A stretch of 64,000 bases of DNA from Paenibacillus sp. 37 (GTDB taxonomy: Bacteria; Bacillota; Bacilli; Paenibacillales; Paenibacillaceae). The stretch is taken from contig NZ_CP043761.1 of NCBI RefSeq assembly GCF_008386395.1, forward strand, positions 1,674,001-1,738,000. Reading direction: 5' to 3'. The notes beneath the pieces are model-generated. The model made no database searches, had not been told where the DNA came from, and was given only the letters and a program-made list of their open reading frames with translations. This document shows positions 18,137-27,156 of this stretch, in pieces; position 1 is the first letter of the stretch, and every line of letters begins with the position of its first letter. A program made the position numbers and the translations under genes.

Positions 18137-18440
18137 AAAAAACACCCGTCCCGGAAAAGGGACGAGTGCGCTTGGCTCGTGGTTCCACCCTAATTTGGTT
18201 ATAGTGCACTCTGCTCTCGGCCAGCCGCCGTGAACAGGAAACATCATAACCCTCATTGGAATCCGTTATCGGGGATCAGGCGGTGAACTCTACTGGCAAC
18301 AAGCCGAACATCCGAGGAGGTCCGAAATGCTGAGGTTCGAGGTCACGGCTGCAGAGGGGTAATTCCGGTCCGTTCACTGAAGAAGGTTTCACCAATCCCC
18401 TCTCTCTCTGGGCAGCACGCAAACGAAATCTTGTCTCTGG
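18137..18440 (-). promoter_or_regulatory. T-box leader of thrS
   Basis: Minus-strand RNA with the diagnostic T-box AGGGTGGAACCACG (18179-18192), followed by an intrinsic terminator CACTCGTCCC/GGGACGGGTG plus a T6 run (18137-18168). Upstream Stem I features include AGAGAGAG and a GAATTACC stretch; ACC at 18358-18360 is the candidate threonine specifier codon. Uncharged tRNA-Thr should favour the antiterminator and thrS expression. Confidence 0.93.
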
Positions 18441-18572
18441 TCATCGCCAAATATGTTAGATCAACTCATCAGATGATCCTGAAATGTGTTGTATTCAATA
18501 TCAATATATTGGAACAGGTGTTATTGAGTGTCGATTATATAGACTGAAAATGGAAAGGTCAAGCGGAACATT

Positions 18573-20333
18573 TTAATTCGTTTCGGACGGCCCATCCCAT
18601 ATTAAGCGAATGATCGTTCCTTCACCAGGGGTGGACTGTACCTCAATATGCCCTTTCATCGCTTCAATCAACCCTTTGGTTACGGCCATACCCAGCCCTG
18701 ATCCAACGTCCGATGTACCTGTATCTGTACCGCGATAGTATCGTTCAAATAACTTCCATACCGTCTCGGGGTCCATGCCTCGTCCATTATCGGCAAACTG
18801 AATGCTGAATGCATCTGCATGTTCACCAGAATGCACACTGACAACGAGGATGGACTCGGGTGGATTATGAAGAAGGGCATTGGCGGTCAGATTATCCACA
18901 ATTCGTTCAAACGACGGAATATGGACAAGTCCATACACAGGCACTTCGGAAGGTTGGAATAGGATGCGACCTTCTCCATATGCCGGATTCCGTTCTGCGC
19001 GCTGGATCAGATCACGGAGCAACGTATTTACGTCAGTCTCTTCCACTACAGGTTGATATCCTCCACTGCGTAATCGATAGGTCATGGCAAGGTCGTTGAC
19101 AAGCCTGTCCATATACATGGATTTATCGAGCATGATGCCTGCAAATTCCCTGACTTCCTCCGCGGTCCAGCTATACTTATCCGCCTCAAGCATATGAGCG
19201 TATCCCTGAATGGAGGAGAGGGGTGTCTTCAGATCATGTGTTATGCCCGCAATCCACTCCTCCCGCAGAGAATCGTTCTGTTTCCGAAGTTCTTCATCTT
19301 GCTTCAAAGTGTGAGACAGGGCCTGCATGGAGCGAAGGACTTCAGCATACACGTTGTATTTTCGCTTCCACTTTCCGTTACGACGCTGACTGCGAGGGAT
19401 TCCGAAGGCTCCGGTAGGTTCCTCGTAATGCCCTCTCTCCAGACGTTGTAACCATTGGAGCATATGCAGCATGGGTGAGCCGAAGCGGTTGGCATACCAG
19501 AAGGCAAGCAAAATGAGCAGAATGATGATGGATACGATCAATATGACCAATGCCGGTTCCAAGATAAAATTGTAGGGGTTTTGATTTCCGGTCGCCAATG
19601 GATTACTAGGTATGCTAATCAGCCAGGTAGTTTCATTCTGTTCGTCGTACCACGTTGCAACAGACATACCTGATCGACTCGGATAGCGAACTTGCAGAAC
19701 GAGTTCCTGAATGGTGTATTCGCTAGGTACGCCCATGGCCGGTTTGTTATAGGAGGAGAGTTCGCTTCCTGACGCGTCCAATACTTGAAGATAAGCATTG
19801 GCGGCACGAAGGGCCTCCTGTTGATCGGGCTGAAGATCAAGTTTTCCGTTGGTGAAAGCAAGGTCTGAACGAATGTTATTCATTAAGGACTTAGCTGGGT
19901 TAATCTCGCCATATAACAAGGTGAATTCCTTCCCATTTTTCTCCCGGATCAGCATCACAATCTGATAAGGGAACGGCTTCTGGCTTTCCCAGTATGCAAT
20001 CAATTCCCCTGGTTTATAGTGAGTGGGGACATCAGCGGGTGTGTGATATTCATCAATGGCGTAACCTTGTTCATCCAGAACCTGGAGCCAGCCGTTATTT
20101 TTATCCACTTGTTTCAGCAATTCGGGGTCATATCGGATCGTATTATCTGGCAGAATTTCTGCTGTATTAATCAATTGATCCAGACCGTTAAGTGCAAAAT
20201 CATCCACCAAGTTCACTTCATTTACCCTTTGAACGACCCAGTAAGTGGCTACAGACCCAAGCAGGATGATAAGAACGACTGCACCGGCAAGCATCCCGAT
20301 AAACCGGGTCATTAACCTGCGACGAATACTCAT
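18573..20333 (-). CDS. sensor histidine kinase
   Basis: Membrane kinase of 586 residues. TM1 is at about residues 10-34, a long extracellular sensor region at about 35-265, TM2 at about 268-290, then a HAMP-like linker. The H-box is AGITHDLKTPLSS with the phospho-accepting His near 366. ATPase boxes follow: NLTANALLHNP (N), DNGRGMD (G1), FERYYRG (F) and GSGLGMA (G2). The start overlaps the stop of the response regulator gene by 4 bases, so the two form a coupled pair. Signal unknown. Confidence 0.95.
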   Translation of the reverse strand: MSIRRRLMTRFIGMLAGAVVLIILLGSVATYWVVQRVNEVNLVDDFALNGLDQLINTAEILPDNTIRYDPELLKQVDKNNGWLQVLDEQGYAIDEYHTPADVPTHYKPGELIAYWESQKPFPYQIVMLIREKNGKEFTLLYGEINPAKSLMNNIRSDLAFTNGKLDLQPDQQEALRAANAYLQVLDASGSELSSYNKPAMGVPSEYTIQELVLQVRYPSRSGMSVATWYDEQNETTWLISIPSNPLATGNQNPYNFILEPALVILIVSIIILLILLAFWYANRFGSPMLHMLQWLQRLERGHYEEPTGAFGIPRSQRRNGKWKRKYNVYAEVLRSMQALSHTLKQDEELRKQNDSLREEWIAGITHDLKTPLSSIQGYAHMLEADKYSWTAEEVREFAGIMLDKSMYMDRLVNDLAMTYRLRSGGYQPVVEETDVNTLLRDLIQRAERNPAYGEGRILFQPSEVPVYGLVHIPSFERIVDNLTANALLHNPPESILVVSVHSGEHADAFSIQFADNGRGMDPETVWKLFERYYRGTDTGTSDVGSGLGMAVTKGLIEAMKGHIEVQSTPGEGTIIRLIWDGPSETN

Positions 20334-21091
20334 GGGCGTGACACATGTTCCGGCTGAATCAGTTTGTAACCCAGACCCCGGACGTTGACGAGAAACACAG
20401 GATTGGAAGGATCGGCTTCAATGCGCTCCCGAATGCGGTGAATATGAACCATCACGGTATTGTCATCACTAATGGCTTCAGAGCCCCAGACCCGTTCATA
20501 TAGATCTGATTTGGTGAAGATTCGATTGGGATGTTTGCAGAAAAAGAGCAGTAGTTGAAACACAAGTGCCGGACAGGATACGGACTCTCCTTCAACCCGA
20601 AGCTCACCAGCCCACTCCAGTACCTGAAATCGTCCAAAGTCGTACACGCCTTCCGATGTGCTGGGAGATGACGTATTTACGTTAGATGGGACGTGATCCG
20701 AGATCGCTGCGGTTTTAGATGGTAAATAACGCTTCAGTAATGATTTAATTCGAGCAACGACTTCCAGCGGATTAAAGGGTTTGGCAACATAATCGTCACC
20801 ACCAACGGCGAATCCGGTTAATTTGTCATAATCGGTTGTTTTGGCCGTCAGAAACAGGATGGGCGCATCGGTGACCTGTCGTAGAAAAGGACAGATTTCC
20901 AGTCCGCTTTTGCCAGGAAGCATGATGTCGAGCACGATGCAATGATACGTCTTGTTGTTGCATGCCTCAATGGCAGCTTCACCTGTTGTAACGGTATCAA
21001 TATCGAGAAACTGCTCTTTGAGCAGAACGGTTTTGAGCATATGCAGAATCGCCTGTTCATCATCCACAAGCAGTAATGAGACGTTATCCAT
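20330..21091 (-). CDS. OmpR/PhoB-family response regulator
   Basis: Cytoplasmic DNA-binding regulator of 253 residues. The receiver domain starts LLVDDEQAI, has the phospho-acceptor Asp in CIVLDIMLPGKSG, the conserved Thr/Ser in LFLTAKT and Lys in YVAKPFNP. A linker rich in Ser/Thr (about residues 125-150) leads to a winged-helix output domain with HIHRIRERIE and a terminal NVRGLGYKL. It is the partner of the adjacent kinase and the first gene of the operon. Confidence 0.95.
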   Translation of the reverse strand: MDNVSLLLVDDEQAILHMLKTVLLKEQFLDIDTVTTGEAAIEACNNKTYHCIVLDIMLPGKSGLEICPFLRQVTDAPILFLTAKTTDYDKLTGFAVGGDDYVAKPFNPLEVVARIKSLLKRYLPSKTAAISDHVPSNVNTSSPSTSEGVYDFGRFQVLEWAGELRVEGESVSCPALVFQLLLFFCKHPNRIFTKSDLYERVWGSEAISDDNTVMVHIHRIRERIEADPSNPVFLVNVRGLGYKLIQPEHVSRP

Positions 21092-21312
21092 AGTTTAAAA
21101 ATGACCTCCTGATCCTTCTGTTGTGTGTATTGCTAATCATACCATCCAAGAAGGCTGTATAGCGTATGAGCTATCTTAACGGAATCTTAATTATACAACC
21201 TCAAAAGGCGTTACAAGTTTAACTACATGTAAGATGGGGTTAGACGAAGGATAAGACTCATTCTGTACACTTAACTGGAAAGTATAATGAATTAGCAGAA
21301 AGGATGTTGAAA

Positions 21313-22413
21313 ATGAAGAGGGAAGGTCATCTGAAATCAGAGCAACATACACATTCGAAATTACAGAATAGAAAAGGCTGGAAGGTGCTTGCAATTACCC
21401 TTGGAGCTTGCGTGATATTGTCTGCTTGTGGCAACAGCAATTCCATTACTTCTGACCAGGCGGAGCAGCAGTCGGCCGAACAGGCGTCCAATAATGAAGC
21501 AAGCGAGAAATCCAATCAGGAACAGAATTCCACTTCAGAAGGTACTGCAATGGTTACACCCGACAATTTTGTTGATACCCTGATGAAGGGTTCCATTGAA
21601 GATATTTACCGTCAGTTGAGTCCTCAAATGAAGGAAGCGATCACACTTGAAAAGCTTAAAACGTCTGCTGACGAGTTCCTGGAGGGAGTAACTTCCCTGG
21701 ATCAAGTATTCGCAGCTGAGATGAACAATCTGACCGAGTTCGCCTGGAAGGATCAAACAGGGACAAAAGGGATTCGAGCCTATTTTACCGAGGCCAATCA
21801 GATTGATGGTCTGTTGATCCAGCCGCTAGAAACGCATGAGGATACAGATCAAAAGTTCACCAAAACCGAATTCCATTTCCCTTTAAAGGGTGAATGGTAT
21901 GTGTTCTGGGGAGGCAACGATGTGATGTCGAACTATCATTATGAGCATGAAACACAGCGCTATGCGTTGGATATCATTCGGTCAAAAGAAGGTTTCAGTT
22001 ATAACGGGGATGCCAAGGTAAACGCAAGCTACCATGCTTTTGGTGAACCACTCTATGCTGCTGCGGATGGAACCGTCGTTGAAATCAAGAACGATATTCC
22101 GGACAATGTACCCGGTGAGATGAATCCGGAAGAGCCGGCGGGTAACTATGTAATAATTGACCATGGCAAAGGTGAATACAGCATCACAGCACATATCAAG
22201 AAAGGCAGTGTTTCGGTCAAAAAAGGAGATAAACTCAAGCAGGGGGACCTCATCGGTGAGCTGGGCAATTCGGGTAACTCCAGTGAAGCTCATCTGCATT
22301 TCCAAGTATCGGATGGCCCGGATCTGTTCACATCTCGCTCGATGAACATTCGCTGGGCAGACCAGAGTCAGCAGTTCACTCGTGGCAACACAGTTCAGGG
22401 ACTTCCAGAGTAA
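21313..22413 (+). CDS. M23 (LytM-type) peptidase lipoprotein
   Basis: Secreted cell-wall peptidase candidate of 366 residues. The ATG at 21313 has AGAAAGGA at a better distance than the in-frame ATG at 21304. The signal segment ends in the lipobox LSAC (Cys 39), followed by a Gln/Ser/Asn/Glu-rich linker to about residue 80. A middle domain (about 85-200) resembles DUF3887-like regions. The C-terminal M23 domain carries the His/Asp region YALDIIRS, a His in TAHIKKG and the metal-binding HLHF. The long charged n-region before the hydrophobic core is unusual for a signal peptide. Confidence 0.87.
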   Translation: MKREGHLKSEQHTHSKLQNRKGWKVLAITLGACVILSACGNSNSITSDQAEQQSAEQASNNEASEKSNQEQNSTSEGTAMVTPDNFVDTLMKGSIEDIYRQLSPQMKEAITLEKLKTSADEFLEGVTSLDQVFAAEMNNLTEFAWKDQTGTKGIRAYFTEANQIDGLLIQPLETHEDTDQKFTKTEFHFPLKGEWYVFWGGNDVMSNYHYEHETQRYALDIIRSKEGFSYNGDAKVNASYHAFGEPLYAAADGTVVEIKNDIPDNVPGEMNPEEPAGNYVIIDHGKGEYSITAHIKKGSVSVKKGDKLKQGDLIGELGNSGNSSEAHLHFQVSDGPDLFTSRSMNIRWADQSQQFTRGNTVQGLPE

Positions 22414-22425
22414 TTCTATATATAA

Positions 22426-22555
22426 GTTAAAGCATTGAATTTACACTTAACTACTACGCGGACAGAACCATCTTCCGATCGCTGTTATCCCCAGATTTTA
22501 TTGATTCCCTTTGTCAGCATGTTAGGGATGACGAAAACTTCTCTTCTCCGTTATA
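22426..22555 (+). repeat. family B intergenic repeat, shorter copy
   Basis: The block at 22461-22514 (GACAGAAC...GATCGCTGTTATCCCCAG...ATTCC) is nearly identical to 26924-26976. The flanking TTTACACT on the left and CTTCTCCGTT on the right also match. The right half is shorter than in the 26.9-kb copy. Confidence 0.7.
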
Positions 22556-22602
22556 ATATCCTCTATGATAATAGAACGATCTGAAATGATGGAGGAATAG
22601 CG

Positions 22603-23106
22603 ATGAAACTGGAAGATGTGCAGATTGAATATGCGCGCCTGGAGGACTTGCCAAGGATTGTGGAAATTTATAATTCTACCATTGAGGGCCGTATGGCAAC
22701 AGCGGATTTGGAACCGGTGACAGTGGAGAAACGTGTTCCGTGGTTCGAAGAGCATTCACCGGATCATCGTCCGCTTTGGGTGATGAAGCAGGCAGGGAAT
22801 GTGGTAGCTTGGGCAAGTCTCAGCTCGTTCTATGGACGACCTGCGTATAATGGAACGGTGGAAGTTAGTGTATACGTGGATCAGCAATGTCGCGGAATTG
22901 GGGCCGGTGGACGTCTGCTCGAAACCGTATTTGCGGCGTGTCCTGCACTGGGCATTACGACCATTCTTGGATTTGTCTTTGGGCATAATGAACCGAGTCT
23001 GGGATTATTGCGCAAGCATGGTTTTGAACAGTGGGGATATTATCCCGAAGTGGCCGTGTTGGATGGTATGAATAGAGATCTGGCGATTTTGGGAAAAAAA
23101 ATATAA
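22603..23106 (+). CDS. GNAT acetyltransferase, phosphinothricin acetyltransferase-like
   Basis: Acetyl-CoA dependent N-acetyltransferase of 167 residues. The N terminus (ARLEDLPRIVEIYNSTI) and the middle EVSVYVDQQCRGIGAGGRLL, with the R/Q-x-x-G-x-G/A acetyl-CoA loop, match the Pat/Bar and YwnH-like methionine sulfoximine acetyltransferases. ATG follows GGAGGAATAGCG. It is a single-gene unit closed by a strong terminator. Confidence 0.9.
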   Translation: MKLEDVQIEYARLEDLPRIVEIYNSTIEGRMATADLEPVTVEKRVPWFEEHSPDHRPLWVMKQAGNVVAWASLSSFYGRPAYNGTVEVSVYVDQQCRGIGAGGRLLETVFAACPALGITTILGFVFGHNEPSLGLLRKHGFEQWGYYPEVAVLDGMNRDLAILGKKI

Positions 23107-23137
23107 GTGTCGTTCTTATTCGTAGAAAAGAACATTG

Positions 23138-23176
23138 AAAACCTCCAACCTTATTAATAGGATTGGAGGTTTTTTG
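23138..23176. terminator. bidirectional terminator
   Basis: AAAACCTCCAA (23138-23148) pairs with TTGGAGGTTTTTT (23163-23175) between convergent genes. Confidence 0.92.
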
Positions 23177-23219
23177 TCGTTCAACTATATTCTTCGCTAT
23201 GTGAAAGTGTAGGTTGTGC

Positions 23220-23711
23220 TTACACGCCAAGCTGCTGTTTGATCTCTTGAATCTGTCCCAGATGACGCTCCTCATGATAACTTGTAAAGTCAATCCATTG
23301 GGTTAGATCCATCTCACCAAATACGGGATGAGGAAAGGACTTGCTGCGCAGCAGGTCAGGATCATGATCCAATGCAAAGTTATTTAACACTTTATGAGAT
23401 TCGTCCAGATCATTGCGTACGTCTGCGAGTGCTTCAGGCGCAGCTGGAGGCTGAAGATGAGGTGGTGCTTCGACGGAGCGGCTGCGGTCCACCGATAATT
23501 CATATGGTTTTTTGTCCACAGCCACCGTCTGTTCCTTCTCTAGTGCAAGGCGAGCTTGTTTTCCAATTACATTCTCCATCAGGTTCAGATGACGTAGTAC
23601 TTGCATAATACTCCACTGTTCGGGTGAAGGTTTTCGGTTCAATTGTTCTTCTTCGAGTCCCGAGACAGCTTCCCAGATTTGGTTGCGTATATCGTCATTA
23701 CGAGTAAACAT
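23220..23711 (-). CDS. DinB-family protein
   Basis: Four-helix-bundle protein of 163 residues in the DinB/YfiT-like superfamily, whose members bind a divalent metal and often act as thiol-dependent transferases. Candidate metal-binding His residues are in LRHLNLMEN and in SYHEERHLGQIQEI. ATG has GGAGAGG upstream. Specific activity unknown. Confidence 0.87.
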   Translation of the reverse strand: MFTRNDDIRNQIWEAVSGLEEEQLNRKPSPEQWSIMQVLRHLNLMENVIGKQARLALEKEQTVAVDKKPYELSVDRSRSVEAPPHLQPPAAPEALADVRNDLDESHKVLNNFALDHDPDLLRSKSFPHPVFGEMDLTQWIDFTSYHEERHLGQIQEIKQQLGV

Positions 23712-23867
23712 TGTGCAATCCTCTCCTTATATACGGGTTCTATAATGCGGGTAGTCTGTGTATGTTCATTACCCCAAATGTGGATGCTTATTCTATAAGC
23801 ATAGGGGATGGAAAAAGTGAATGCGAATCCAGGCGAGATTAGCCTTGTTAGATGTATTATGTACCCA

Positions 23868-23896
23868 ATAAAAAAAGCCGTTCTCTCTGAACGGTT
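23868..23896 (-). terminator. orphan minus-strand terminator upstream of the amt operon
   Basis: On the minus strand ACCGTTC pairs with GAACGGC, followed by seven T residues and ATT. No minus-strand gene ends here: the region is the divergent promoter space between the DinB gene and the 23997 gene. Confidence 0.75.
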
Positions 23897-23996
23897 CATT
23901 TCAATCCATACCAAGTCCAAAAAAAGATTGACGGGCAGACCCCGGGAAACTATAATCGGTACAAGTAACTTGATATGTAAGGAGTCCTGACATGAT

Positions 23997-24416
23997 ATGT
24001 TAGTAATCGACGAGGTTTATCACCACACAGCATTGCAAATATCATCGTCCGATTTATTGTACCTTATCGAACGGCTGAAGGTCAAAAAAGAAAATGAGAT
24101 CCAAACGCTCAAGCAGAAGATCGAACAGTTCGAACAGAAGCGTCGAGCGGAAGAGGTTGCTTATCAATCGTTGTCGACCGTACGCAAGTGGTTTGCGGGA
24201 CGCCCTGCAACCCATCATCAGGCGGTGGAATATATGGTTCAGGTGAAGGAACGTTTTCGCAAGATGGAACAGATTCGCAGACGTATACGTGAATTGGATC
24301 AGATCGCAGAACGAATTAAACATCCGGACAGCATTGAGCGGGACGAGATTGAGCTTGCGCCCGATACAATCCGTGAGCTCAGACAGCTTAGTGAAACGGA
24401 GGATGTACAAACATGA
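23997..24416 (+). CDS. coiled-coil protein upstream of the ammonium transporter
   Basis: Unrecognised cytoplasmic protein of 139 residues, rich in Lys/Glu/Arg/Gln. Long coiled-coil stretches lie at about residues 25-60 and 80-110, separated by a short TVRKWFAGRPATHH segment. The gene overlaps amt by 4 bases, so it is co-translated with the transporter. This is where a PII (GlnK) gene is commonly found, but the sequence is not PII. The AAGGAG at 23979-23984 is ideally spaced for an out-of-frame ATG at 23992 (a 3-codon frame), and 12 bases from the real ATG. Confidence 0.78.
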   Translation: MLVIDEVYHHTALQISSSDLLYLIERLKVKKENEIQTLKQKIEQFEQKRRAEEVAYQSLSTVRKWFAGRPATHHQAVEYMVQVKERFRKMEQIRRRIRELDQIAERIKHPDSIERDEIELAPDTIRELRQLSETEDVQT

Positions 24417-25702
24417 CTTTGGAGACGTTAAGCACCGGGATTGATACGGTCTGGGTCGTACTGAGTGCAGCGATGATTTTATTGATGGAGGGTGGATTCG
24501 CCCTGCTCGAGGCTGGCTTTGTGCGTTATAAAAATAGTGTGAACATTATTATGAAGGTTTTTGCTGACATTACGATTGGGACGTTACTGTTCTATGCGAT
24601 CGGTTTTGGACTGATGTATGGTTCGGACGTAGGTGGTTTTGCGGGAGTAACGGGATTTTTCCTGAATGGGGATTTGTCTCATCTGGACGTGCCGGTATCT
24701 CTGGAGACATTCTGGTTGTTCCAGGCGGCCTTTACCATTGCTGTTATTTCCATCGTTTCAGGAGCCGTAGCCGAGCGGATCAACTTCCGTGCCTACCTGT
24801 TGTATATCATATTGATGACGGCGATCATCTATCCAATTGGTGGACACTGGGCATGGGGCGGCGGCTGGCTTAGTCAGCTGGGGATGCAGGACTTTGCCGG
24901 TTCGGCTGTCATCCATGCGCTCGGCGGATTCTCGGCACTGGCGGCTGCGATTATCATTGGTCCGCGTAAAGGGAAGTACACACCACTTGGCGTAAGTGCT
25001 ATTGCACTTCCGAGCAATCTGCCACTGGCATCTGTGGGTGCATTTTTGTTATGGTTCGGCTGGTTTGGCTTCAATGCGGGTAGTACACTCAGCGCCACGG
25101 ATGTAAGAATTGGTCACATTGCGATTGTTACGATGTTATCCGCGGCCTCAGGTGGTGCAGCTACGTTGCTGTACACGTTATTCCGCTTCAATCGTTCTGA
25201 TGCACCCTCGGTCATTAACGGTTCGCTTGCAGGACTGGTCGGAATTACAGCAGGCTGTGCTTTTGTTGGCGATGTAGCAGCGATATTCATTGGGGCAGTC
25301 TCCGGCTTATTGATGATGGCAGCCACCAACTGGCTGGACCGTCGGCAGATTGATGATCCAGTTGGTGCTTTCCCGGTGCATGCCGTATCAGGAATGTGGG
25401 GCACGATTGCTGTAGGTCTGTTTGCCACGGATGGTGGATTATTCATGGGTGGCGGCTGGAGGTTGCTGGGGGTTCAGGCACTTGGCCTTACAGCACTGGT
25501 CATCTGGGGATTCGCCATGACCTGGATCGGGTTAAAGTTGATTAGCAAAATTGTGCCTGTACGTTCGACAGAAGAAGAGGAAGATCTGGGTCTGGATATC
25601 AGCTATCATGGTGTGATGGCAGCCCATCAGGCCCATGAATTCCTGGACGGTGAGGAGCATATGCGTGCTTACCAGGAAAAGTCTTCTGATCCAAATCGTT
25701 AA
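24413..25702 (+). CDS. amt: ammonium transporter (Amt family)
   Basis: Membrane ammonium channel/transporter of 429 residues with about 11 transmembrane helices. Family signatures include GGFALLEAGFVRYKN, GHWAWGGGWL, DFAGSAVIHALGG with the first pore His, and FPVHAVSGMWG with the second pore His. The C terminus is cytoplasmic and acidic. No glnK follows; the co-translated partner is the coiled-coil gene upstream. Confidence 0.96.
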   Translation: MTLETLSTGIDTVWVVLSAAMILLMEGGFALLEAGFVRYKNSVNIIMKVFADITIGTLLFYAIGFGLMYGSDVGGFAGVTGFFLNGDLSHLDVPVSLETFWLFQAAFTIAVISIVSGAVAERINFRAYLLYIILMTAIIYPIGGHWAWGGGWLSQLGMQDFAGSAVIHALGGFSALAAAIIIGPRKGKYTPLGVSAIALPSNLPLASVGAFLLWFGWFGFNAGSTLSATDVRIGHIAIVTMLSAASGGAATLLYTLFRFNRSDAPSVINGSLAGLVGITAGCAFVGDVAAIFIGAVSGLLMMAATNWLDRRQIDDPVGAFPVHAVSGMWGTIAVGLFATDGGLFMGGGWRLLGVQALGLTALVIWGFAMTWIGLKLISKIVPVRSTEEEEDLGLDISYHGVMAAHQAHEFLDGEEHMRAYQEKSSDPNR

Positions 25703-25724
25703 ATGGAATATAGGATAAGGAAGT

Positions 25725-25755
25725 AGACTGACAAGCAATGTCAGTCTCTTTTTTT
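25725..25755 (+). terminator. intrinsic terminator of the amt operon
   Basis: AGACTGACA pairs perfectly with TGTCAGTCT, followed by C and a T7 run. Confidence 0.95.
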
Positions 25756-25851
25756 GCTAGAAGCAGGGAAAGACGACTGGGCGGAAGAATATACAGGTGT
25801 GAACCTGAATATGTCTCAGCATAGGTGTATTGTCAAAAGGGGAGGATCTAT

Positions 25852-26793
25852 ATGATTAAGCCAGAACAATGTGAACGTCTGACCAGAAAAGCCCGTAAAA
25901 CACTTGAGGAATATGGTTTGGGAGTTGCTGCCGATCTGCTGTTGTCCTCAAGCCGCTGGGGAATTCGCCTCGATGTATCCACACTGGACGAATATCGCAG
26001 GACAGGAAACTCACGTGTAGGTGGACATCCGGATTTGCCGAGTGGCATGGAGTGGCCCGTAACACAAGAAGGAGTTCCGATGACTTTCCTAGCCCAGTTG
26101 AACCTGGTGGATCTGTCGCCGTATACGCCGAATGATGGGCGCGGGACTTTGCCTGAACGCGGAATGTTATACTTTTTCGTTGGCACGGATGAATCTGCTA
26201 GTCCCATTGAACATCGTGTGATTTTTGAGCCGAGTTCTCATAACCTGATAAGGCGAGAGTCAGAAGGTGATACTGCGCTGGATGGAGCACCGTTTGTTGC
26301 ACATTCGGTGACCGTGCTACCTAATCTTGAGTTTCCTACATATGCATATATTGACGCCAACGCGCTGAATGAGCTATCGCCGCCGAGGCTCGAGAACGAT
26401 GAGGCCGAAGCGGAAGTGAGTTTGTATGACCGTTATCTTGAATTCGAGTCGAGTTGGAATCATCCAAGTACGCTGAATTGGGGGGGGATGTTTGGATATC
26501 CTGACGGGCAGCATCCGGATGCCGAGCATCGTGCCTTGTTACAGATCGCACTGGGAGAAGAGTACGATTATAATGAGCAGGCGTGTGAGAAGAAGCTGAC
26601 CAAGTATTACGGCGGAGATGAGGATCGGACATGGCAGGAACTATCCGATACGCTGCTGCTGCTGAAGATAGATACACATGATGCTATTGGTTTCCAATGG
26701 TGGGATTGCGGGGAACTGCAATTTTTCATTCGCAAGTCTGACTTGGAGGCTGAACGATTCGAGCAAACGTATTGTTCGTTATACTCAAGTTGA
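25852..26793 (+). CDS. YwqG-family (DUF1963) protein
   Basis: Cytoplasmic protein of 313 residues. The ATG at 25852 follows GGGGAGGA, so the upstream in-frame GTG is disregarded. The domain features VGGHPDLPSGMEWP, MTFLAQLNL and LYFFVGTDE are typical of DUF1963/YwqG, as are GWWDCGELQFFI-like C-terminal residues (here FQWWDCGELQFFI). Molecular function is not established for the family. Confidence 0.9.
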   Translation: MIKPEQCERLTRKARKTLEEYGLGVAADLLLSSSRWGIRLDVSTLDEYRRTGNSRVGGHPDLPSGMEWPVTQEGVPMTFLAQLNLVDLSPYTPNDGRGTLPERGMLYFFVGTDESASPIEHRVIFEPSSHNLIRRESEGDTALDGAPFVAHSVTVLPNLEFPTYAYIDANALNELSPPRLENDEAEAEVSLYDRYLEFESSWNHPSTLNWGGMFGYPDGQHPDAEHRALLQIALGEEYDYNEQACEKKLTKYYGGDEDRTWQELSDTLLLLKIDTHDAIGFQWWDCGELQFFIRKSDLEAERFEQTYCSLYSS

Positions 26794-26872
26794 GCAAAGA
26801 TTTGAAAACAAATAGGCAACAAAATGTCCTGAATCCCGTCTATATGAAGGAGGAAGGACTTTTTTTGTTCGT

Positions 26873-27076
26873 AAATTGTTATATAAATTGAACTAAAGAA
26901 TATTTACACTGTACACTCCGATGACAGAACAACCTTCTGATCGCTGTTATCCCCAGATTTTTTTAATTCCTTTTATAAAGGGGAAATCTCGGGATAAAGG
27001 CGAACGCTCCGCTTCTTCAGGTCCTTTCTGTCCTCTCCGTTTTGTGTAAATGTTTTGTTCAATTTATATAAATTTG
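26873..27076 (+). repeat. family B palindromic element, full copy
   Basis: A roughly 204-base near-palindrome. The outer arms 26873-26893 and 27057-27075 (TATATAAATTGAAC / GTTCAATTTATATA) are inverted repeats, TTTACAC / GTGTAAA continues inward, and the core TTATCCCCAGATTT / AAATCTCGGGATAA (26947-26960, 26984-26997) forms a 13-pair stem with one mismatch. The middle shares a nearly identical block with 22461-22514. No open frame. Confidence 0.75.
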
Positions 27077-27156
27077 GGGTATATATTAAGGAGGGATATG
27101 TTGGTCGATAACCGATCATATGTTCTGTATAATGGGATAAAAAGGAAGTGTGTCTG

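Noticed and set aside
23997..24416. Coiled-coil gene as a divergent PII protein
   Set aside because: There is no T-loop, no PII signature and the protein is dominated by heptad-like charged helices.
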